64,000 nucleotides of DNA from 40CM-4-69-5 sp036556905 (GTDB lineage Bacteria; Methylomirabilota; Methylomirabilia; Rokubacteriales; CSP1-6): NCBI GenBank assembly GCA_036556905.1, contig DATBIM010000108.1, positions 25,866 through 89,865 of the forward strand, written 5' to 3'. Made by a program: the position numbers and the translations under genes. Below are positions 10,452 to 17,302 of the stretch, piece after piece. Below the pieces are notes generated by a model. It saw only the letters and a program-made list of their open reading frames with translations, searched no databases and was not told the DNA's origin. Numbering within the stretch: position 1 is the stretch's first letter; each line of letters opens with the position of its first letter.

Positions 10452-10798
10452 GGTCTAGCCCTGCGTTCGGGAATCGCGGCCAGGGCGCCTCGAAGCTGCT
10501 CGGTCAGCTCGGGGAGAGGCGTGTCGAGGGCGCCCCGTTTACCGAGAACCACGACCGCCGCCTGGGCCGGCGCGGCCGCCCGCGCCGCCCGGAACGCCTC
10601 CCGCAAGCGTCGCCGCGCCCGGTTGCGACGCACCGAGCCGCGCACTTGCCGGGTCACGGCGAAGCCGGCGCGGCACGGGGACTCGGTCTCGCGCCAGAGC
10701 ACGATCAGTGATGGCCTTTCGATTCGCTTGCCCTGCTGGAAAAGCGCCTGGATCTCGGCGCCGCTGGTCAACCGCTCGCTGCGGGGGAACCGGCCCGT
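10448..10798 (-). CDS. rnpA: Ribonuclease P protein component RnpA (start unresolved)
   Basis: Protein subunit of RNase P, which helps the catalytic RNA trim tRNA 5' leaders. The family signature VRRNRARRRLREAFR is intact, and the expected N-terminal motif FPRSERLTSGAE is present. The feature is drawn from the first family-like codon, directly after the rpmH stop, because no standard start codon exists there. The first in-frame one is TTG at 10771, which would remove FPRSER. The frame also stays open leftward through all of rpmH up to an ATG at 10978 and a TTG at 10996, but both lie upstream of the predicted rpmH transcription start. Identity is secure; the start is not. Confidence 0.88.
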   Translation of the reverse strand, partial: TGRFPRSERLTSGAEIQALFQQGKRIERPSLIVLWRETESPCRAGFAVTRQVRGSVRRNRARRRLREAFRAARAAAPAQAAVVVLGKRGALDTPLPELTEQLRGALAAIPERRARP

Positions 10799-10932
10799 TA
10801 GACGGTCAGCCGTTTGCGCCCCTTGGCCCGCCGGCGCTTGAGCACTGTACGTCCGCCCTTGCTCTTCATGCGAGCTCGGAAGCCGTGCGTCTTCTTCCGG
10901 TGGCGCAGGTTGGGCTGAAATGTCCGCTTCAT
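10798..10932 (-). CDS. rpmH: 50S ribosomal protein L34
   Basis: The frame from ATG 10932 to TAA 10798 encodes 44 residues beginning MKRTFQPNLRHRKKTHGFRA and ending in KGRKRLTV, a canonical L34. AGAGGGG lies about 9 nt before the start, and a good sigma-70-like promoter lies just upstream. It heads the leftward operon next to the origin, the classical rpmH-rnpA arrangement. The rnpA frame remains open across this whole gene in another frame. Confidence 0.97.
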   Translation of the reverse strand: MKRTFQPNLRHRKKTHGFRARMKSKGGRTVLKRRRAKGRKRLTV

Positions 10933-10967
10933 GAACGCATATCCCCTCTGGGGTCCTAAGCCGACGT

Positions 10968-10996
10968 AGTCTAGTCATCGCCGTCCGGCAAGTCAA
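10968..10996 (-). promoter_or_regulatory. Predicted sigma-70-type promoter of rpmH operon
   Basis: On the minus strand TTGACT (10996-10991) is followed after exactly 17 nt by TAGACT (10973-10968). That predicts a transcript start near 10960 and a leader of roughly 30 nt before rpmH. It is the best -35/-10 pair noticed in the origin region. Confidence 0.6.
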
Positions 10997-11119
10997 CTTG
11001 TCGAGCCACTTGCGGGCTGTTTTTCCCCTGTGCTAAGGTGCCCGCCATCCCGAACTTGGTGGCGGCTTTGGTGTCTGGTGAGTGGCCGTTCGAGTAATCA
11101 AACCTCCAACCCGCGCTGA

Positions 11120-11139
11120 CTATCCACACGTGTGGATAA
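11120..11139. other. oriC: Palindromic DnaA-box pair, probable origin element
   Basis: CTATCCACA (11120-11128, 8 of 9 to the consensus TTATCCACA) is followed 2 nt later by its inverted perfect partner TGTGGATAA (11131-11139). Together they form an almost perfect palindrome 12 nt before the dnaA start. All genes to the left run leftward and all to the right, up to serS, run rightward, so this spacer is where transcription diverges. It may be part of oriC, a dnaA autoregulatory site, or both. Confidence 0.6.
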
Positions 11140-11151
11140 CCGTGTGCGTAA

Positions 11152-12480
11152 GTGGGGCTCACGCCTGTGTTAGATAGTCTTTGGACGCGCATGCTTGAAT
11201 CGGCGGGTCGCCGCCTGCCACCCGCAGTGCTCGACTCCTGGCTCCGTCCCTGCCGGCTGGTCGCCGTCGAGGGGGATCATCTGAAGATCGGCGCCCCGAA
11301 CCGCTTTTCCCGCGACTGGCTCGCGCAGCACCACCTGGACACCCTGCAGACCGTTGCCCAGGAGTGTGTCGGCGGGCATCCGCGCGTGTCGATCGTCGTG
11401 GACGATTCCCCGCCGCCGGAGCCCATGATCCCCGCGCCGCCCTCACCCGCGCCGAGCCGCCACGAAGGGCTGAATCCGCGGTACACCTTCGACACGTTCG
11501 TTGTCGGCTCCTCCAACCAGTTCGCCGGGGCGGCCTGTCAGGCCGTGGCCGAACTGCCTTCCCGTGCCTACAATCCCCTCTTCATCTACGGCGGGGTCGG
11601 GCTCGGCAAGACCCATCTGCTCCACGCCGTCGGCCACCAGGTGCTTCGTCTGTTCCCCGGGACCAGCGTCGTCTATCTGTCGTCGGAGCGCTTCACCAAC
11701 GAGCTCATCAACGCCATCCGCTATGATCGGACGGCGGAGTTCCGCGCCCGCTACCGCAACATCGACCTGCTCCTCATCGACGACATCCAGTTCATCTCGG
11801 GCAAGGAACGCACGCAGGAGGAGTTCTTCCACACCTTCAACGACCTCTACGAGTCGCGCAAGCAGATCATCGTTTCCAGCGACTGCTCGCCCAAGGACAT
11901 CCCCGAGATCGAGGAGCGGCTGCGCTCCCGCTTCGAGTGGGGGCTCATCGCCGACATCCAGCCTCCGGATTTCGAAACTCGCGTGGCCATCCTCAAAAAG
12001 AAGGCCGCGGTGGAGCGGGTACGCCTGAGCGACGACGTGGCCTATCTCATCGCCGCCCGCATCAAGTCCAACATCCGCGAGCTGGAGGGCTCGCTTACCC
12101 GCATGATCGCGTTTTGCGCGCTCACCGGCCGCGAGATGAGCGTCGAGCTGGCCCAGGAAGTCCTGGCCGATCTCTGGGGCGAAGAGGAGCGCATCATCAC
12201 CATCGAGCAGGTGCAGCGAAAGGTGTCCGACTACTTCGGCGTCAAGATCTCGGACCTGAAGGCCAAGAACCGCACCAAAGCCGTGGCCTTCCCGCGCCAG
12301 GTCGCCATGTACCTGTCTCGCCATCTCACGCACGCCTCCCTGGCCGAGATCGGCCGCTCCTTCGGAGGTAAGGACCACACGACTGTCCTGCACGCGGTGG
12401 ACAAGATCCTGGCGCTAACCCAGGAAGATCCCAAACTTCGCAAGACCATCGAGGGACTTATTCAGGGGATCCAGTTGTGA
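11152..12480 (+). CDS. dnaA: Chromosomal replication initiator protein DnaA
   Basis: AAA+ initiator that binds DnaA boxes and melts oriC. The protein is 442 residues from GTG 11152; a second GTG at 11167 would be five residues shorter and has AGTGGGG at good spacing. It shows the N-terminal domain, a short linker (about residues 85-105), Walker A GGVGLGKTHLLHAVGH, Walker B LLIDDIQFISGKERTQEEF, and the C-terminal DNA-binding helix-turn-helix ending ASLAEIGRSFGGKDHTTVLH. The linker domain II is short. The paired DnaA boxes just upstream suggest autoregulation. Confidence 0.97.
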   Translation: MGLTPVLDSLWTRMLESAGRRLPPAVLDSWLRPCRLVAVEGDHLKIGAPNRFSRDWLAQHHLDTLQTVAQECVGGHPRVSIVVDDSPPPEPMIPAPPSPAPSRHEGLNPRYTFDTFVVGSSNQFAGAACQAVAELPSRAYNPLFIYGGVGLGKTHLLHAVGHQVLRLFPGTSVVYLSSERFTNELINAIRYDRTAEFRARYRNIDLLLIDDIQFISGKERTQEEFFHTFNDLYESRKQIIVSSDCSPKDIPEIEERLRSRFEWGLIADIQPPDFETRVAILKKKAAVERVRLSDDVAYLIAARIKSNIRELEGSLTRMIAFCALTGREMSVELAQEVLADLWGEEERIITIEQVQRKVSDYFGVKISDLKAKNRTKAVAFPRQVAMYLSRHLTHASLAEIGRSFGGKDHTTVLHAVDKILALTQEDPKLRKTIEGLIQGIQL

Positions 12481-12510
12481 TCCACCGTCCGCTCGGGGGC
12501 GCTCACCGGA

Positions 12511-12580
12511 TTATCCCCAATCCTCCTGTGCGCCAACTTCCGACCCCGTCAGGCATTTGGTGTTCGACGCAGTATCCACA
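12511..12580. other. Two DnaA-box-like sites in the dnaA-dnaN spacer
   Basis: TTATCCCCA at 12511-12519 and GTATCCACA at 12572-12580 each match the DnaA-box consensus at 8 of 9 positions and point the same way. The roughly 150-nt spacer also holds the AT-richer stretch TTCAGTTGTTATCTTCC just before dnaN. It is the other common location for oriC. Confidence 0.45.
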
Positions 12581-12639
12581 TCATCTACGACGTCTACGAC
12601 TACGCTTCAGTTGTTATCTTCCTGATCATGGAGAATCGT

Positions 12640-13734
12640 ATGGAAGTCGTACTTGACCGTGATGCGTTCCTCAAGGGGCTGCAGATGGTGCAAAACATCG
12701 TCGAGCCTCGGCAAACGCTGCCGATCCTGGCCAACGTGCTGCTGGAAGCCGAGGGCGAGGTCATCCGGGTCACCGCGACCGACCTGGAGGTCGCGGCCCG
12801 GGTCGCCGTGCCGGCCCGGGTAGGCGGCAAGGGTTCGATCACCGTCTCCGCTCGCAAACTCGCCGAGATCGTGAAGGAGTTGCCGGCGGCAAGCCTGGCG
12901 CTGAAGGTATCCGATACGGCCGCCGTCACCATCCGGTGCGGCGGCGTGAACTTTCGCCTGGTGGGAATGCCGCCCGCTGACTTTCCCGCCGTCGTGCCGG
13001 CCGCCCCGCCGGCCTGGCTCCGGATGGAGGCCAAAACGCTGCGGGACATGCTGGCCCAGACCAGCTTCGCGGTCTCCCACGACGAAAGCCGCTTCGCCCT
13101 CAATGGCGTTCTGTTTCTGCTTCAGCCCAAAGAGGCCCGCTTCGTGGCGACCGACGGCCATCGGCTGGCCGTGGCCACCCGGAGTGTCGGTCAGGGGCTG
13201 AGCGGCGTGAGCGGAATCGTGCCGCGCAAGGCGGTGACGGAGATCATGCGGGTCCTGGGCGCCAGTGAGGACGTCCAGCTGGCCATCACCGAAAACCAGT
13301 TCGTCATGCAGATGCCGAACTTCGTCATGACCGCTCGCCTCATCGAGGGCCAGTTTCCGAATTGGGAAGCCGTGGTGCCCCGCAGTCATCCCGGCCGGCT
13401 GACCCTCAAGCGCGCCGTCCTGGCCGGGGCGTTGCGGCGCGTCGCGGTGATGGCCGAGGAGCGCAACAAGCCAGTGCGCTTTGTGCTCACGCCGGGAGCT
13501 CTCACGCTCTCGGCGGCGAGCCATGATCTGGGCGAAGCGGAGGAGGCGCTCGAGGTGGAGTACAGCGGCGCCGAGCTCACGATCGGCTTCAACTCGCGCT
13601 ACGTCCAGGATGCCCTCGCGCCGCTGGAGCACGAGGATGTGGTGTTCGAATTTAAGGACGCTTTGAGCCCAGGTTTGCTGAAAAGCGCGGCGGATGATGG
13701 ATACTGCTGTGTTATAATGCCCATGCGTATTTAG
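12640..13734 (+). CDS. dnaN: DNA polymerase III sliding clamp (beta subunit)
   Basis: Ring-shaped processivity clamp for DNA polymerase III. The start is taken at ATG 12640 (MEVVLDRDAFLKGLQMVQN), which has GGAG 6 nt upstream; an ATG at 12628 adds four residues but has no such site. The 364 residues cover the three clamp domains, with the typical motifs RQTLPILANVLLEA near the N-terminus, VATDGHRLAVATR in the middle, and the C-terminal end YCCVIMPMRI. It follows dnaA in the conserved dnaA-dnaN-recF-gyrB order. Confidence 0.97.
   Translation: MEVVLDRDAFLKGLQMVQNIVEPRQTLPILANVLLEAEGEVIRVTATDLEVAARVAVPARVGGKGSITVSARKLAEIVKELPAASLALKVSDTAAVTIRCGGVNFRLVGMPPADFPAVVPAAPPAWLRMEAKTLRDMLAQTSFAVSHDESRFALNGVLFLLQPKEARFVATDGHRLAVATRSVGQGLSGVSGIVPRKAVTEIMRVLGASEDVQLAITENQFVMQMPNFVMTARLIEGQFPNWEAVVPRSHPGRLTLKRAVLAGALRRVAVMAEERNKPVRFVLTPGALTLSAASHDLGEAEEALEVEYSGAELTIGFNSRYVQDALAPLEHEDVVFEFKDALSPGLLKSAADDGYCCVIMPMRI
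13713..13718 (+). promoter_or_regulatory. -10 element (TATAAT) before recF
   Basis: A perfect TATAAT sits inside the last codons of dnaN, 46 nt before the recF start, so recF-gyrB may have its own promoter. No convincing -35 hexamer was seen. Confidence 0.4.
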
Positions 13735-13758
13735 CGAGGATTTCCCTCTGAGATCGAG

Positions 13759-14826
13759 GTGCCAGACAGGGTGCAAATTGGATGCTTGCAGGTACTCGAG
13801 TTTCGTAATCATCGCACCCTTGGTTGGAGCCCCTCGCCGAAGCTGAACCTCCTCACGGGCGCCAACGCCCGGGGCAAGACGAACCTTCTCGAGGCGCTTG
13901 GTTTCCTCGTGAGCGGGCGGTCGTTTCGCACGGCGCGGCTCGCCGACATTCCGTTCTGGGGCGCCGAGCGGGCGATGGTGGCGGGCGAGTTGCGTCGGGC
14001 CGAGGGCTCCCGCACCGTCCGGCGGACGATCGAGCGGCAGCCGAGCGGAACCTGGCAGAGCGGGGGAGAGGACTGTCCCTGGGCCCGGGCCGTTCCATTC
14101 GGCTGGCCCGATCTGGAGATCCTCCACGGCGCGCCGGCCGCCCGCCGCAACTTCCTCGACGGGTTCGCGGCGCGGCTCTACGCCAGTCATCGGGCAGCGC
14201 TGATCCGGTATCGTCAGGTGCTGGGCCGACGCAACTACCTGCTGCAGCAGCGGGTGCCGAGCGGCTTGAGCGCGCGGCTGGCCCCGTGGGACGAGCAGCT
14301 GGCCGTGGTCGGCCTGGAGCTGATGGACCGGCGCCGGCGGGCCGTGGCTGCGCTCCAGACGGAGCTGGCGAGGATTTACCCCACGCTGGCCGGCGGGCGG
14401 CCCAAGGTGGAGATCCGCTATCGCGCCGGGCTGGGCGAGACGACCGAGCCAGCCGCCTTCCTGGCGGCGCTGGAGCGCGAGCGCGCGGCGGAAGTGCGGC
14501 GCGGGCAGACGCTGGTCGGGCCACACCGCGACGATCTCGCCATCGAGCTGGACGGCGTGGATGCGCGGGCGTTCGGCTCCCGCGGCCAGCAGCGGCTGCT
14601 GGCCCTGACGCTGCGGCTGGCCGAGGTGCTGCCGATCGCGGAGGCGACGGGGACCACGCCGGTGCTGCTCCTGGATGATGCGCTCTCCGAGCTCGACGCC
14701 GTGGTTCGCGCCAATGTCCTCCGGGAGATCGAGCACGCCGAGCAGGTGTTCCTGACCTCGCCCGAGCCGCTGCCCGGCCGGGGCGTTGCCTGGGTCGTGA
14801 AGGAAGGCGAGGTCGCCGCGGCATGA
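13759..14826 (+). CDS. recF: DNA replication and repair protein RecF
   Basis: SMC-like ATPase that helps load RecA at gaps with RecO and RecR. The 355-residue protein has Walker A GANARGKTNLLEAL (about residues 34-47), the signature region SRGQQRLLALTLRLAE and Walker B VLLLDDALSELD. The start is GTG 13759; a second GTG five codons later is possible. Its stop overlaps the gyrB start (ATGA), so recF and gyrB are coupled. recR, its partner, lies about 17 kb downstream in this window. Confidence 0.96.
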   Translation: MPDRVQIGCLQVLEFRNHRTLGWSPSPKLNLLTGANARGKTNLLEALGFLVSGRSFRTARLADIPFWGAERAMVAGELRRAEGSRTVRRTIERQPSGTWQSGGEDCPWARAVPFGWPDLEILHGAPAARRNFLDGFAARLYASHRAALIRYRQVLGRRNYLLQQRVPSGLSARLAPWDEQLAVVGLELMDRRRRAVAALQTELARIYPTLAGGRPKVEIRYRAGLGETTEPAAFLAALERERAAEVRRGQTLVGPHRDDLAIELDGVDARAFGSRGQQRLLALTLRLAEVLPIAEATGTTPVLLLDDALSELDAVVRANVLREIEHAEQVFLTSPEPLPGRGVAWVVKEGEVAAA

Positions 14827-17201
14827 AGGCCGAGACCTACACCGCCAGCGACATCAAGGTCCTGGAGGGGCTGGAGGCCGTCCGCAAGCGCCCGGCCATG
14901 TATATCGGCGATACGGGCGCCTACGGGTTGCACCACCTCGTGTACGAGGTGGTCGACAACTCCGTCGACGAGGCCCTGGCCGGCCACTGCGACAGCATCA
15001 AGATCATCCTGCATTCCGACGGGTCGTGCTCGGTGGGAGACAACGGCCGGGGCATCCCCGTCGACGTCCACAAAGAGACCGGGCGGCCGGCCGCCGAGGT
15101 CGTGCTGACCACGCTGCACGCGGGCGGGAAGTTCGAGCACTCCGCCTACAAGGTCTCCGGGGGCCTCCACGGGGTCGGCGTGTCCGTCGTCAACGCGCTG
15201 AGCGAGTGGCTGGAGGTGGAGATTCGCCGCCAGGGAGGGATCTGGACTCAGCGCTTCGAGAACGGCGGCACCCCGGCCGGGAACCTCACGGCGGGCGAGA
15301 AGACCCAGAAGCACGGCACCATTATTCGCTTCAAGCCCGATCCGGCGATCTTCGAGGAGACCGCGTTCTCCTTCGACACGCTCTCCAACCGGCTGCGCGA
15401 GCTGGCCTTTCTCAATCGCGGGCTGAAGATCGTGATCGAGGACGAGCGCGACGCCCGCAGCCACACGTTCCTCTACAAGGGCGGCATCGTCGAGTTCGTC
15501 AAGCACCTGAACCAGAACAAGACGCCCGTCCACCCCAAGGTCCTGTACTTCGAAGGCAAGCGCGGGGACATCGAGGTCGAGGTCGCCCTGCAGTACAACG
15601 ACGGCTACCAGGAGAACGTGTTTGCCTTCGCCAACAACATCAATACCCGCGAGGGCGGGACGCACCTCACGGGCTTCCGGGCCGCCCTGACCAGCCGGCT
15701 GGCCAGCTATGCCGAGGCCAACGGCTACCTCAAGGGCTTCAAGGGCGGGATCAGCGGCGATGACGTCCGCGAAGGGCTGGCCGCGGTAGTTTCCGTCCGG
15801 CTGCCCGAGCCCCAGTTCGAGGGCCAGACGAAGGCCAAGCTCGGCAACACCGATGTCAAGGGTCTGGTCCAGCAGATCGTCAACGACAAGCTGGCCGAGG
15901 CTTTCGAAGAAGATCCCACGACGGCGCGCAAGATCGTCGACAAGTGTGTGCGGGCGGCCCAGGCCCGGGAGGCCGCGCGTAAGGCCCGCGAGCTGACGCG
16001 CAAGAAAGGCGTCGACGACGAAGGGCTCTCGGCCAAGCTCGCCGATTGTTCGGAGCGGGAGCCGCAGTACCGCGAGCTGTTCATCGTGGAGGGTGACTCG
16101 GCCGGCGGCTCCGCCAAGCAGGGCCGGGACCGGCGTACCCAGGCCGTTCTACCCCTGCGCGGCAAGATCATCAACGCCGAGAAGGCGCGCTACGACAAGG
16201 TGCTGTCCCACAACGAGATCCGGCTGTTGATCTCGGCGATGGGGACCGGCATCGGGCCCGAGGAGTTCGACGTCGCCAAGCTCCGCTATCACAAGGTTAT
16301 CTTGATGACCGATGCCGACGTGGACGGCGCCCACATCCGGACGCTGCTCCTGACGTTCTTCTTCCGGCACATGGTGCCGGTGATCGAGGCCGGCCATCTC
16401 TACATCGCCCAGCCGCCCCTGTTCAAGGTGAAGAAGGGCCGGGTCGAGAAGTATCTGATGTCGGAGCGAGAGTTCGAAGAGTTCTTCCTGACGGCCTGGG
16501 CGGAGGCGGCGAGTGTCAAGGTGCCCGGCACGAAGCAGCCGCTGGGTGGCGAGCCGCTGCTGGAAATGCTGCGCGCCGCCGCGGAGTTCCAGGCGCTGTT
16601 CGGCAAGCTGGTGAAGCGGGGCGTGCCCGCGCCCATTCTCCGAGAGCTGCTGCGGCAGAAGTTCCGCGGAACGAAGCGCGGGGTGGGTCACGCCGAGATC
16701 GGTGAAGCCATCCGGACGGCCGCCGCGGCCGTGGACGGCTTCACGGTGGATGTCCAGCCGGGCGACAACGGCGATGGGCATGCCGTGACGATCTCGGGGC
16801 CGCCCACGGTGGCGTTCAGCACCGAGCTGTTCAAGTCCGGCGACTACGCGTCGGTGCTGGAGCTCTGGGAGAAGGTGGCGGCCATCGAGAAGGGCCCGAC
16901 CACCCTGATCGAGGGGAGCCAGGAAACACCGGTGAAGAACGTGAGCGAGCTGTTGCGGGTGGCCCTGGAGCGGAGCCGATCCGGGGCAACCTTCCAGCGC
17001 TACAAAGGGCTCGGGGAGATGAATCCCGAACAGCTCTGGGAGACGACGATGAATCCCGAGACCCGCACGCTCCTCCGGGTGACCATGGAGGACGCGGTAG
17101 GCGCCGACGAGATGTTCACCGTCCTCATGGGTGACGCGGTGGAGCCCCGGCGCGAATTCATCGAGAAACACGCCCTCGACGTCGCCAACCTGGATATTTG
17201 A
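14823..17201 (+). CDS. gyrB: DNA gyrase subunit B
   Basis: ATPase subunit of gyrase, which introduces negative supercoils. The protein is 792 residues. The GHKL ATPase domain shows EVVDNSVDEALAG, DNGRGIPVD and GGLHGVGVSVVNALS. The TOPRIM domain shows EGDSAGGSAKQGRDR and the metal-binding DADVDGAHIRTLLLTFF. Between TOPRIM and the C-terminus (about residues 545-705) is the extra domain typical of Gram-negative GyrB and absent from shorter Gram-positive versions. The C-terminal signature RYKGLGEMNPEQLWETTM is intact. The start overlaps the recF stop. Confidence 0.97.
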   Translation: MKAETYTASDIKVLEGLEAVRKRPAMYIGDTGAYGLHHLVYEVVDNSVDEALAGHCDSIKIILHSDGSCSVGDNGRGIPVDVHKETGRPAAEVVLTTLHAGGKFEHSAYKVSGGLHGVGVSVVNALSEWLEVEIRRQGGIWTQRFENGGTPAGNLTAGEKTQKHGTIIRFKPDPAIFEETAFSFDTLSNRLRELAFLNRGLKIVIEDERDARSHTFLYKGGIVEFVKHLNQNKTPVHPKVLYFEGKRGDIEVEVALQYNDGYQENVFAFANNINTREGGTHLTGFRAALTSRLASYAEANGYLKGFKGGISGDDVREGLAAVVSVRLPEPQFEGQTKAKLGNTDVKGLVQQIVNDKLAEAFEEDPTTARKIVDKCVRAAQAREAARKARELTRKKGVDDEGLSAKLADCSEREPQYRELFIVEGDSAGGSAKQGRDRRTQAVLPLRGKIINAEKARYDKVLSHNEIRLLISAMGTGIGPEEFDVAKLRYHKVILMTDADVDGAHIRTLLLTFFFRHMVPVIEAGHLYIAQPPLFKVKKGRVEKYLMSEREFEEFFLTAWAEAASVKVPGTKQPLGGEPLLEMLRAAAEFQALFGKLVKRGVPAPILRELLRQKFRGTKRGVGHAEIGEAIRTAAAAVDGFTVDVQPGDNGDGHAVTISGPPTVAFSTELFKSGDYASVLELWEKVAAIEKGPTTLIEGSQETPVKNVSELLRVALERSRSGATFQRYKGLGEMNPEQLWETTMNPETRTLLRVTMEDAVGADEMFTVLMGDAVEPRREFIEKHALDVANLDI

Positions 17202-17302
17202 GGATGAGCAAGATCGCGCACCGAGCGGGCGTGCGGAGCCCCGGCGGCCTGGAGCAGGCCCCCCTCGGGCTAACCCGAGCTCGCGGCCCCCGCGACAACT
17301 AA

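Noticed and set aside
12607..14736. Leftward frame of 709 codons over dnaN and recF
   Set aside because: Both sense genes are full length with family motifs; the antisense frame is compositional.
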